In this document: positions 43,762 to 52,306 of the stretch, in pieces
Position numbering within the stretch: the first letter of the stretch is position 1
Layout: each line of letters opens with the position of its first letter
NCBI RefSeq assembly: GCF_017963645.1
Contig: NZ_JAGMWN010000003.1
Coordinates: 422,236 to 486,235, forward strand
DNA: 64,000 nucleotides
Direction: 5' to 3'
DNA from: Marivibrio halodurans
GTDB lineage: Bacteria > Pseudomonadota > Alphaproteobacteria > UBA8366 > Aestuariispiraceae
The notes under the pieces: model-generated
The model's database searches: none
Told to the model about the DNA's origin: nothing
The model's input: only the letters and a program-made list of their open reading frames with translations
Position numbers and translations under genes: made by a program

Positions 43762-45372
43762 GTGATCCGCACATCGTTCAATGCGTCGATGCTCGCCGCC
43801 GTCCTGTTCGCGGGTATCGGCTGTCAGACCATGACCGACCCGGAGAAGGCCCGCGTCATCGCCAATCCGACGACGCCGGTGGTCAAGACGATGACCAGCT
43901 TTTCCGGCGCGCTACGCTGCATGGATGATCTGTTCGCGGATTACGGTAAGCGCGACATCACGATCACCAGCGACGGCATCCCGGACGAGACGGGCAAGGT
44001 CCAACTCGGCACCAAGGAGATCATGATCTCGACGATCTCCAAGATGTCGGCCAAGAGCAACGCCTTCCGCTTCGTCGACGTGGAACAGTCGGGCGACATG
44101 ATCTTCTGGATGAACAACAAGCTCGGCACCGATTCCTTGCTGACCCCCGACTATTATGTGCGTGGATCCATCACCCAGGCGGATACCGGCGTCGCGACGG
44201 ACAGCCAGGGGGCCGGCATCGGCCTCCCCTTCCTGTCGCTCGGCTATTCGCAGGACCAGATGCTGGCCCTGGTCTCGATGGACCTCAATATGGGCGTCAC
44301 GCGGACCCGCCGGATTCTGCCGGGCCTCCACACCTCCAACACCATCACCATCATGCGCAGCGGCCAGAGCGGCGACGCGGAAGGTCTAATCGGCAAGGGC
44401 AGCGTCTATCTGGAGGTCGCCCAGGATCAGAGCCAAGGCACGCATCAGGCGGTTCGCACGCTCCTCGAACTCAGCCTGATCGAAACGCTGGGCAAGTTCA
44501 CCAAGGTGCCCTATTGGCGCTGCCTGCAACTCGATTCCACGAACCCGGCGGTCATCGTCCAGGCGCGCGACTGGTACGACCAATTCACGCCGGAGGAACG
44601 GGTCCGCGTGATCCAACAAGCCCTGGCGGCGACGAAGGATTATGCCGGCTCCGTCGACGGACGCATGACCCCGGCGCTTCAGCAAGCCGTCAACCGATAC
44701 AAGTCGCGCGAGGATCTGATCGCCGACGGCCGGATCGATTTCGACATGTATCTGAGCCTGCTGGCCGAGAATGTCGCGGTCGCGCCAACGGAAGGGGCGC
44801 TATCCGACAAGGATCAGAGCGCCGACCTCCAGCCCCTATCCAACACATCCGCCGCCACGGTCGAACCGGCATCGGCGCCGGCCCAGGCCTCGGTCATGCC
44901 GCGATCGCCGGATGCCGGGGTCGATCCGATCGGCCTGAGCGTCCGCCCCGTCGGCGGGGCGGAGAACGCCGTGCGCGTCGGTGACGAGATCAGCTTCCGC
45001 ATATCCGTGCGCAAGCCCGCCGACGTCTATTGCTATTACGAAGGATACGGCCAACCGGCGACGCGCATCTTTCCCTCGCGCTTCCAGTCGGACGGCCGGG
45101 TCAATCCCGGCGCGCCGGTGACCGTGCCGCCGACGGACGGGTCCTTCTCCATCATCCCCGATGCCGAGACGGTGGAGCAGATCGCCTGCATCGCGGTCGC
45201 CGAGCCCTACGGCCCCGCCAAGGAGCCGGCTGTTCTGGCCGAGGGCGACCTCACCCCGCTTAGCGCGGAGCGCCTCTTCCGGGTGGTTAATCAGCATCTG
45301 GAAGCCGATCCCGACAACAGCTCGATCCAGCATCTGCGCTATCAGGTGCGCCCGGTCGCCTTGACGAATTGA
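43762..45372 (+). CDS. CsgG/HfaB-like outer-membrane lipoprotein with peptidoglycan-binding-like and DUF4384-like domains
   Basis: The 536-residue protein starts at a GTG (43762) with GAGAGG four bases upstream. A signal ends at Cys21 (FAGIGCQ), so it is probably a lipoprotein. Residues ~35-270 match the CsgG/HfaB pattern (ITITSDGIPDETGKV, YYVRGSITQAD, LALVSMDLNMGVTRT, ELSLIETLGKF); CsgG forms the outer-membrane pore for curli subunits. Residues ~275-333 look like a peptidoglycan-binding helical repeat (IQQALAATKDYAGSVDGRMT). Residues ~399-485 resemble DUF4384 (VGDEISFRISVRKPADVYCYY). It is the likely secretion channel for the repeat proteins on either side. Confidence 0.82.
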   Translation: MIRTSFNASMLAAVLFAGIGCQTMTDPEKARVIANPTTPVVKTMTSFSGALRCMDDLFADYGKRDITITSDGIPDETGKVQLGTKEIMISTISKMSAKSNAFRFVDVEQSGDMIFWMNNKLGTDSLLTPDYYVRGSITQADTGVATDSQGAGIGLPFLSLGYSQDQMLALVSMDLNMGVTRTRRILPGLHTSNTITIMRSGQSGDAEGLIGKGSVYLEVAQDQSQGTHQAVRTLLELSLIETLGKFTKVPYWRCLQLDSTNPAVIVQARDWYDQFTPEERVRVIQQALAATKDYAGSVDGRMTPALQQAVNRYKSREDLIADGRIDFDMYLSLLAENVAVAPTEGALSDKDQSADLQPLSNTSAATVEPASAPAQASVMPRSPDAGVDPIGLSVRPVGGAENAVRVGDEISFRISVRKPADVYCYYEGYGQPATRIFPSRFQSDGRVNPGAPVTVPPTDGSFSIIPDAETVEQIACIAVAEPYGPAKEPAVLAEGDLTPLSAERLFRVVNQHLEADPDNSSIQHLRYQVRPVALTN

Positions 45373-45425
45373 GGCGGCGAATCGAGGTGGCGCCCCCACG
45401 CCGGAGGAACGGAAGGGAGAGACCG

Positions 45426-46046
45426 ATGACCCCGCGAGACCTCGGCCGATCATTCCGGCGCTCATGGCCGCCCCTTGCCCTCCTTCTCCTCATGCTGGCG
45501 GGTTGGGGCACGACGGCGAGCGGACAGGAACAGGGAACCGATGCCCCGTCCCGAATCGACCAGGGCGACCCGCTGCGCAACGACACCCAGACGATCATCA
45601 TCGCGCCCGATGCCGAGAATAGCCGCGTTCCCGACGGCGCCGTCCGTCCCGCCGAGGCGGGGTTGGAATACGGTCCCGGCACGCGGACGGACAACGCCCC
45701 CGGCCCTGCGCAAAGCAATCCGGACGCCCGCACGATCCTCTATGTCGGTGATGGTCCCGGACGCGCCGTCCCGGTTGAGGAAGGGGGCGCCGGGGGTGTG
45801 ACGATCAGCGGCGAGCCGCCGAGCGACGCCGAGCGCATCCGCCTGATGGCGAAGGACGCCCAGAAACGCGGCGATACCGTGGGAGGCCGGAAGGTCGAGG
45901 GCGGCGCCCCCGAGGGCGCGGTCGATACCATGATCCATGTCGACAACGTGATCGTCACGACCGGACGCGGCGGAGAAAACCGCAACAAGGCCTGCGTTCG
46001 GATCGGGGCCGTCGGCTCCGCGCAAGGGGATTGCGGCGCGGATTGA
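45426..46046 (+). CDS. Exported protein with a C-terminal single repeat
   Basis: The 206-residue protein starts at 45426 after GGAAGGGAGAG. It has a signal peptide (cleavage near TTASGQEQ), a long Asp/Pro/Gly-rich unstructured part, and at the end one degenerate copy of the locus repeat (HVDNVIVTTGRGG ... IGAVG) with two Cys. It shares the Cys-terminated repeat design of the proteins at 42389 and 42968. No known family. Its place between the CsgG-like gene and the large repeat protein suggests an accessory or capping subunit. Confidence 0.65.
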   Translation: MTPRDLGRSFRRSWPPLALLLLMLAGWGTTASGQEQGTDAPSRIDQGDPLRNDTQTIIIAPDAENSRVPDGAVRPAEAGLEYGPGTRTDNAPGPAQSNPDARTILYVGDGPGRAVPVEEGGAGGVTISGEPPSDAERIRLMAKDAQKRGDTVGGRKVEGGAPEGAVDTMIHVDNVIVTTGRGGENRNKACVRIGAVGSAQGDCGAD

Positions 46047-46084
46047 GCCGCCCCTTTGGGGGCGAGGGGGAGTGAAGTATCGCG

Positions 46085-47212
46085 ATGACCTCACCACGAC
46101 ACTCCTGTTTTCCCAGGCTTTGGAGGACGCGATACCGGCGCGGGCTGGCGACGCTCATCCTTCTTGTATTTTCTGGCGCGCTCATGGCGGGGCGGGTTGA
46201 AGCCGCCGACCCGCCGCCCGCGCCGGGGGAGCGAACCGGCCTTTCCATCCATCGCCTGACGCCGGAGCAGAGGAGCCGCCCGGATGTGGCCCGCCTCATC
46301 GGGGCGGCGATCGACTTCCGCCTACAGGGGGTGAACGCCCCCGAGGCGTTGAACGAGCGTTTCGCGGCGGCCGGCACGGCCCCCCTCGCCCTCGACAACG
46401 TGCGGATCGGGGACCGGTCCAGCCGGCTGCTTGCCTGGCGCACCTTCTTCCGGGGCAGCCAGGCCCAGATGGGCGGCGGCTTGAGCGAGACCCCGCTGAT
46501 CGGCTTCTACAATCCCTTCGTCGATTATTGGCTGATGACCCGCTGGCGGCCGGTGGCGGACGCCCCGCCGAAACTGATATCGGCGGACCTGTTCCCCGGT
46601 GCCTTCCTGCGGGACGGAAAGACCCGGCGCGCGGGCCGCATCCCGGCCGCGCCGGAATGGTTGAGCGGCGCGGCACAGGCAGTCGACCGCGGTGCCGCCA
46701 TCGGCCTGCGCGACGCGTTGCAGGAATCGACCGCCCTGACGCTCGCCACCTTCATGGCGCGCTTCCCGGAGGCGTCCGAGCACGCGCCGCGCCTGCCGGA
46801 TGCCGATATCGCGCCGATCATGGTAACGGGAATTTTCAGCAACCGTCTCTCGGTGCTGCTGTCCGACATCGTCGATTTCGCCAGGACCGACCCACTCGCC
46901 ACCGCCTATGACGCCGTGAACGAGGCCTTGCGCCAGGACCGGCCGGAGGGACTGGCGGATCTGGCCGCGCCGGACAGGCCGATCGGGACGATCGACCTTC
47001 TGGCGGAAGTCCCCCTGCCCTTGCGCGAGGATCTGGCGCCGATCGCCGCCTATGACCTTGGACGCGGTTGGGCCGTTTTCTCCACGCCCGTGGTGACGGC
47101 GCGTTGGCCCATCCTGGGGCTTTTCTCGGCGCCGGGCGGGGGTGGCGCGCGCGCGCCCGTGCACGCGGTCACGATCCACGATCTCTATACCCGCATCCTG
47201 GGGGGCGCGTGA
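46085..47212 (+). CDS. Exported protein of unknown function
   Basis: The 375-residue protein has an Arg-rich start, a signal segment (LILLVFSGALMAG...EAAD) and a globular mature part with Trp/Phe-rich patches (GFYNPFVDYWLMTRW). No domain is recognised. It ends in a TGATG junction with the large repeat protein gene, so the two are translationally coupled and probably act together, for example as a dedicated chaperone or assembly factor. The codon pattern and tight spacing make it a real gene. Confidence 0.68.
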   Translation: MTSPRHSCFPRLWRTRYRRGLATLILLVFSGALMAGRVEAADPPPAPGERTGLSIHRLTPEQRSRPDVARLIGAAIDFRLQGVNAPEALNERFAAAGTAPLALDNVRIGDRSSRLLAWRTFFRGSQAQMGGGLSETPLIGFYNPFVDYWLMTRWRPVADAPPKLISADLFPGAFLRDGKTRRAGRIPAAPEWLSGAAQAVDRGAAIGLRDALQESTALTLATFMARFPEASEHAPRLPDADIAPIMVTGIFSNRLSVLLSDIVDFARTDPLATAYDAVNEALRQDRPEGLADLAAPDRPIGTIDLLAEVPLPLREDLAPIAAYDLGRGWAVFSTPVVTARWPILGLFSAPGGGGARAPVHAVTIHDLYTRILGGA

Positions 47213-48723
47213 TGCGGGCGCACGGATTGCCCACGGTCCTTGCCGGCCTTTTTCTCGCCGTGCTGCTAACCCTCGCCGCCGCCCCGTCGGCCATGGCGCG
47301 GGACGGCGATGGACAGGCAGCCGGCGGGCTCGGCGATTTCAAGGCGGCCGCCCCCGAAAGCGGCGTGAAGAACAACTTCACGAAAGATTTGGCCGGCGCG
47401 GTTGGCGAGGCGCTCTTCGATATCGCCGTGGAGGGCGCCCGGGATATCGCAGGCGATGTCGCGGAACTGGGGATAAAGGCGCTTGGCCGCCCGCTCGTCC
47501 GGCTCGTCGCCACCGGATGCGGCGCCGTGGGCGGGCGTTTCGCGGGGGTGCCGGGCGCCGTGCTCGGCTATGCCGGCTGTCACGCCCTGGGGAGTGTCGC
47601 CATACGAAAATTCGCGGATATGGTCGGGGACTGGATCGAGGGGGAGGAGGATATCCAACGGAGTCGCTTCGCCCGGCGGGAAAATCCCTTCCCGACCGGA
47701 CGGCCGACTGGGTCCTCGCCCGGGTCGCTCGGCGGTGGGACGATCAAGGGGGATGTGCTGATCTCCGTCTTCGCGGCGGGTCCCGTGACCACCACGGCCA
47801 CCGGATCGGGGGCGAAGGCGACGACCAATCTCGGCATCGCCAATGCCGGCGGCACCAGCGTCACGGTCACCACCGGCGGGCCCGTCACGACCCGTGCCGA
47901 GGGGCCCGGCGAGGCGCGCACCGACATCGGCGTCGCCACCGGCGAAGGCGCCCGCGTCACCGTCAATGTCGACGGCAGCGTCACCACCATCGCCACGGAC
48001 CGGGCCAAGGCCAGCACCGAGATCGGCATCGGGAGCGGCGAGAACGCGCAAGCCCATGTCGCCATAGACGGCACCGTCACCACCCGGGCCGAGGATCGCG
48101 GCGAGAGTCGGGCGCGGATAGGCGTCGCCGCCGGCGACAGGAGCGAGGTCGTCGTGACCAGCGACGGCACGATCACCACCCTTTCCTCCGGCTCCGGCAA
48201 GGCGGTCAACGAAATCGGCGCGGCCCATGGCGATGGGTCGAGCGCCACCGTCACCCTACAAGGCGACGTCACCGCGCGCGCCTCCGGCCGGGGGCGGGCG
48301 GAGAACGCCGTCGGCGTCGCCCAGGACGGCCGGATCAACGTCACCGTCGATGGCGATGTCACCGCGATCGGGCGCAGCGGCGCGGCGACGAACGATATCG
48401 GCGTCGGGTCGAGCGGTACGACGCATGTCGGCGGCGACATCACGACGACCGCCGACAGCGGGCGCAATAGCATGACCTCCATCGGCGCCAACGGGTCCGC
48501 CTTCGTGAATGGGGATGTCATCAACGAGAAAGGTCGTGTCAGTGTCGGTGGTGCCGGCGCGTGCGAGAAATCCCGTGACGGCCGCTGCTGCCTGGACATC
48601 TATCGCAACCGTTGCGTGACGAAGATCATGCCGAAATCGAAATATGGCTGCCCGCCGCGCTTCATCCATGCCAAGGGACGATGCTACTTCATCCCCGATT
48701 ATGACCACTTCTTCGACAATTGA
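47212..48723 (+). CDS. Large secreted tandem-repeat protein with Cys-rich C-terminus
   Basis: The 503-residue protein begins with a signal peptide (cleavage near SAMARDG). A Gly-rich hydrophobic segment follows at about 95-140 (CGAVGGRFAGVPGAVLGYAG), which may insert in membrane. Residues ~180-441 hold about eight tandem units of 27-40 residues (mostly ~31), each of the form V-x-V-x-x-DG-x-VTT-x-A ... IGVA. This pattern suits a beta-solenoid or amyloid-like fibre. The last 62 residues contain seven Cys (CEKSRDGRCCLD, RNRCVT, YGCPPRF, GRCYF) and may be a disulfide-locked cap. It is last in the operon. The design recalls adhesins such as HfaD, but I cannot show homology. Confidence 0.75.
   Translation: MRAHGLPTVLAGLFLAVLLTLAAAPSAMARDGDGQAAGGLGDFKAAAPESGVKNNFTKDLAGAVGEALFDIAVEGARDIAGDVAELGIKALGRPLVRLVATGCGAVGGRFAGVPGAVLGYAGCHALGSVAIRKFADMVGDWIEGEEDIQRSRFARRENPFPTGRPTGSSPGSLGGGTIKGDVLISVFAAGPVTTTATGSGAKATTNLGIANAGGTSVTVTTGGPVTTRAEGPGEARTDIGVATGEGARVTVNVDGSVTTIATDRAKASTEIGIGSGENAQAHVAIDGTVTTRAEDRGESRARIGVAAGDRSEVVVTSDGTITTLSSGSGKAVNEIGAAHGDGSSATVTLQGDVTARASGRGRAENAVGVAQDGRINVTVDGDVTAIGRSGAATNDIGVGSSGTTHVGGDITTTADSGRNSMTSIGANGSAFVNGDVINEKGRVSVGGAGACEKSRDGRCCLDIYRNRCVTKIMPKSKYGCPPRFIHAKGRCYFIPDYDHFFDN
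47749..48534 (+). repeat. Eight degenerate ~93-base coding repeats
   Basis: The repeats encode units of mostly 31 residues with a conserved core of GTVTT-type turns and a following IGVA-type strand. DNA copies are diverged, unlike the young duplication at 43073, so selection is on the protein pattern. Confidence 0.8.
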
Positions 48724-48780
48724 GCGATGCGCCGTACCCCGCCCATACCCGGCATGACGACGAGCCCGGCCCCGAACGCG

Positions 48781-48803
48781 AAAGGGCGGCCCGAAGGCCG
48801 CCC
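48781..48803 (-). terminator. Terminator of the ribosomal alpha operon (after rplQ)
   Basis: On the minus strand an 8-bp GC stem (48784-48791 with 48796-48803) closes a TTCG tetraloop and is followed by TTT. It lies 60 bases after the rplQ stop. The opposite strand has no matching U-run for the convergent repeat-protein operon. Confidence 0.85.
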
Positions 48804-48863
48804 CCTGCGTAATCCGTGATGGGCTGGAACCGCGCCCGCTAACCGCGCCCGGTCGGGGAGACC

Positions 48864-49283
48864 TTACTCCTCGCCGTCGCGATCCTCCTCGCCCGTCGGG
48901 CCGCTATCCTGGCCCTTGGCGTCCTCGTCCCGGTCGACGAACTCGATCACCGCCATCGGTGCGTTGTCGCCGTGGCGGAAGCCCGCCTTCAGCACGCGGA
49001 CATAGCCGCCCGGGCGCTCCTTGTAACGCTCCGCCAGCGTGTCGAAGAGCTTCGCCACGGCCTTGTCGTCGCGCAGCTTGGCGAAGGCCTGGCGGCGGCG
49101 GTGCAACCCGCCCTTCTTGCCGAGCGTGACCAGCTTGTCGGCGACCGGCTTCAGCTCCTTCGCCTTCGGCAGCGTGGTGACGATCTGCTCATGCTTGATC
49201 AGCGAGGCCGCCATATTGGCGAACATCGCCTTGCGGTGCGAGCTGGTGCGGTTGAGCCTGCGGCCCTGATTTCCGTGACGCAT
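48864..49283 (-). CDS. rplQ: 50S ribosomal protein bL17
   Basis: bL17 is a large-subunit protein near the exit tunnel. The 139-residue protein has [19 protein letters not shown] at the start and the usual core to about residue 117. An acidic Asp/Glu-rich tail of about 20 residues follows that E. coli L17 lacks. It is the last gene of the operon; the 125-base spacer from rpoA contains a short hairpin (49319-49336). Confidence 0.96.
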   Translation of the reverse strand: MRHGNQGRRLNRTSSHRKAMFANMAASLIKHEQIVTTLPKAKELKPVADKLVTLGKKGGLHRRRQAFAKLRDDKAVAKLFDTLAERYKERPGGYVRVLKAGFRHGDNAPMAVIEFVDRDEDAKGQDSGPTGEEDRDGEE

Positions 49284-49408
49284 TGTCCGATCCTTCTCTT
49301 CTTTCGATCTTGCCTGCCGCCGGTCGCTTCGGACCGGGACGGTGCCCCGGCTCCGCGGCTACTGCCGACGGTGGATGGTCAGGCGTTGTGGTTCGCCCAA
49401 GGCCGTTC

Positions 49409-50443
49409 TCAGAACGGCTCCTCGAGCTTCTTGGCCAGTTCCTCGATGTTGTCGGGCGGCCAGTTCGGGATGTCCATGCCGAGCGCGAGGCCCATCTGGC
49501 TGAGGACTTCCTTGATCTCGTTGAGCGACTTGCGGCCGAAGTTCGGCGTGCGCAGCATCTCGCCCTCGGTCTTCTGCACCAGATCGCCGATATAGACGAT
49601 GTTGTCGTTCTTCAGGCAATTGGCCGAACGGACGGAAAGCTCCAGCTCATCGACCTTGCGCAGCAGGTTCTTGTTGAAGGGAAGCTCGCTCGGGGCCTCC
49701 TCCTCGCCGCGCTGATCCGGCTCCTCGAAATTGATGAAGACCTGGAGCTGATCCTGCAGGATGCGCGCGGCGAGCGCCACGGCGTCATCCGGCGAGACCG
49801 CGCCGTTGGTCTCGATCTGCAGCGCGAGCTTGTCATAGTCGGTGGTCTGGCCAACGCGGGTGTTCTCGACCTTGTAGGCCACCTTGCGCACCGGGCTGAA
49901 CACCGAATCGACCGGGATCAGGCCGATCGGCGCATCCTCGGGACGGTTTTGCGTCGCCGGGACATAGCCCTTGCCGTTATTGACCGTGAACTCGATATTC
50001 AGCTTCGTGCCCTTGTCGAGCGTGCAGATCACGTGATCCGGATTCATGATCTCGATGTCATGCCCGGCCGTGATCATCCCGGCGGTCGCCTCGCACGGAC
50101 CCTCGGCGGAAAGACGCATCTTCTTCGGCCCCTCGCCATGCAGACGAAGCGCCAGCGCCTTCACATTGAGGACGATGTCGGTCACATCCTCGCGCACGCC
50201 ATTGATCGAGGAGAACTCGTGCAGCACGCCGTCGATCTGGATCGAGGTGACGGCCGCGCCCTGCAGCGAACTCAACAGCACGCGCCGCAAGGAGTTGCCG
50301 AGGGTCATGCCGAACCCACGTTCCAGCGGCTCGGCGGTCACGGTCGCCTGACGGTTCTTGTCCGCGCCGGGCGCGATGTTCAACTGCTTCGGCTTGATGA
50401 GAGCCTGCCAGTTCCGTTGCACGATCGCTGCGGGTTCGCTCAT
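49409..50443 (-). CDS. rpoA: RNA polymerase alpha subunit
   Basis: Alpha dimerises to nucleate RNA polymerase and its C-terminal domain contacts UP elements and activators. The 344-residue protein has the N-terminal domain (residues ~1-240, [20 protein letters not shown]) and the C-terminal domain (~255-330, [27 protein letters not shown]). Length is normal for the class. A hairpin (50527-50534 with 50545-50552) lies in the 128-base gap after rpsK and could tune its level relative to the ribosomal proteins. Confidence 0.98.
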   Translation of the reverse strand: MSEPAAIVQRNWQALIKPKQLNIAPGADKNRQATVTAEPLERGFGMTLGNSLRRVLLSSLQGAAVTSIQIDGVLHEFSSINGVREDVTDIVLNVKALALRLHGEGPKKMRLSAEGPCEATAGMITAGHDIEIMNPDHVICTLDKGTKLNIEFTVNNGKGYVPATQNRPEDAPIGLIPVDSVFSPVRKVAYKVENTRVGQTTDYDKLALQIETNGAVSPDDAVALAARILQDQLQVFINFEEPDQRGEEEAPSELPFNKNLLRKVDELELSVRSANCLKNDNIVYIGDLVQKTEGEMLRTPNFGRKSLNEIKEVLSQMGLALGMDIPNWPPDNIEELAKKLEEPF

Positions 50444-50571
50444 GGAAATCGGCCTCTTTCTCTAGAAAGCGGAAGACCGGATGCGACTTAGCGCCGCCCG
50501 GCCCCCGACAAGGTCATGTCGTAGCGACGAAGGGCCGTTCGCCGCCCTTCGTGAAATATCGCGCCCGCCGA

Positions 50572-50961
50572 TCAGACCCGGCGACGCTTGCGCGGCCGGC
50601 AGCCATTGTGCGGAATCGGCGTGACGTCCCGGATCGCGGTGATCTGGAAGCCGACGGACTGCAGCGCGCGCAGCGCCGATTCCCGGCCCGAGCCCGGCCC
50701 CTTCACGCAGACCTCAAGGGTCTTCATACCGTGATCCTGCGCCTTCTTGCCGGCGTTCTCCGCGGCCATCTGGGCGGCGAAGGGCGTCGACTTGCGGCTT
50801 CCCTTGAAGCCCTGCGCGCCAGCCGATGCCCAGGAAATCGCGTTCCCCTGCACATCGGTGATGGTGATCATCGTATTGTTGAACGACGCGTTCACATGCG
50901 CGATGCCGGAGGTGATGTTCTTCCGCTCTTTGCGCTTCATACGAGCCGGAGCTTTTGCCAT
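50572..50961 (-). CDS. rpsK: 30S ribosomal protein uS11
   Basis: uS11 sits on the platform of the small subunit near the E site. The 129-residue protein shows [31 protein letters not shown] and the C-terminal [18 protein letters not shown]. It follows rpsM by 21 bases. Start and length agree with the family. Confidence 0.98.
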   Translation of the reverse strand: MAKAPARMKRKERKNITSGIAHVNASFNNTMITITDVQGNAISWASAGAQGFKGSRKSTPFAAQMAAENAGKKAQDHGMKTLEVCVKGPGSGRESALRALQSVGFQITAIRDVTPIPHNGCRPRKRRRV

Positions 50962-50982
50962 GATCCGATCTTCCTTCCGACC

Positions 50983-51351
<369 letters not shown>

Positions 51352-51376
51352 GACAGCTTCTCCTTCAAACCATGAT

Positions 51377-51400
51377 CGGGTCGCGACAAGGCGCGACCCG
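51377..51400 (-). promoter_or_regulatory. Leader hairpin just before rpsM
   Basis: A perfect 9-bp inverted repeat (51377-51385 with 51392-51400) with a six-base loop ends 26 bases before the rpsM start. The alpha operon of E. coli is controlled by a leader structure that binds S4; this hairpin could have a comparable role, although rpsD is not in the operon here. Confidence 0.5.
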
Positions 51401-51563
51401 GTTTCCCGTCCGTTACGGGCCGGTCGTCTTTCGTCCGGGGCGGCGCGAACCGGGTAAGCCGGCTCCCTCGCCCCACCATGATCCACCAACTTCGGGCGAT
51501 GCGCCCGCCGGTGGCCGACCGAAACCTAACGATTTCAAGGTCCTCTCCCGGCGAAGCGCGCGG

Positions 51564-51591
51564 ATTATAGGGAAAAGCGCGTTCATGTCAA
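51564..51591 (-). promoter_or_regulatory. Consensus sigma-70 promoter of rpsM-rpsK-rpoA-rplQ
   Basis: On the minus strand TTGACA (51591-51586) and TATAAT (51569-51564) both match the consensus exactly with a 16-base spacer. It is the best promoter in the window and lies between adk and rpsM, giving a leader of about 200 bases. Confidence 0.9.
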
Positions 51592-51649
51592 CGCGCGCAA
51601 CCCGGGAAATCCGCCCTTTCGCTTAACCGGCAGCCTACTTCGCCGGCCG

Positions 51650-52306
51650 TCAGCCGGCCGCCTCGTCCAATACCGCCTCGATCTGACGCGAGACTTCCTC
51701 CATCGAGGCCATGCCATCGACCTGCCGCAACAAGCCCTTTTTCTCGTAATAGGGCAGGATCGGCGCGGTCTGCTCGTGATAGGCCGCGAGACGGCTCTTC
51801 ACCGTCTCCGCGTTGTCGTCCTTGCGGCGGGAGAACTCGGTGCTGCCGCACTTGTCGCAGACACCGTCCTTCGCCGGCCGCTTGAATTCCTCGTGATAGC
51901 CCTCGCCGCACGCGGCGCAGGTGAAACGACCGGTGATCCGCGCCGTCAGAGCCTTGTCATCGACCTTCATCTCGATCACCGAGTCGAGGTCCATCTTCTT
52001 CTCGGCCAGCATCTGATCGAGCGCCTCGGCCTGCGCGACCGTGCGCGGAAACCCGTCCAGGATGAAGCCGTTCCGGCAGTCCGGCTCGTCGATCCGATTG
52101 GCGATGATGCCGATCACCAAGTCGTCAGGCACCAGTTCGCCCGCCTCCATCAGGGACTTCGCGCGCGCGCCGAGCGCGCTACCGCTCTTCACCTCGGCGC
52201 GCAGCATGTCGCCGGTGGAGAGTTGCACCATGCCCCGGCTGCTTTCCAGCAGCTTGGCCTGCGTGCCCTTTCCGGCCCCCGGAGGGCCCAGCAGAATGAT
52301 GTTCAT
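51650..52306 (-). CDS. adk: Adenylate kinase, zinc-binding LID type
   Basis: Adenylate kinase interconverts ATP+AMP and two ADP. The 218-residue protein has the P-loop GPPGAGKGTQ at residues 7-16, DGFPRTVAQAEAL and a long LID. The LID has two Cys-x2-Cys pairs (CAACGEG and CDKCGS), so it binds structural zinc, unlike E. coli Adk. Its ATG overlaps the secY stop by four bases (ATGA), tying its translation to secY. Confidence 0.97.
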   Translation of the reverse strand: MNIILLGPPGAGKGTQAKLLESSRGMVQLSTGDMLRAEVKSGSALGARAKSLMEAGELVPDDLVIGIIANRIDEPDCRNGFILDGFPRTVAQAEALDQMLAEKKMDLDSVIEMKVDDKALTARITGRFTCAACGEGYHEEFKRPAKDGVCDKCGSTEFSRRKDDNAETVKSRLAAYHEQTAPILPYYEKKGLLRQVDGMASMEEVSRQIEAVLDEAAG

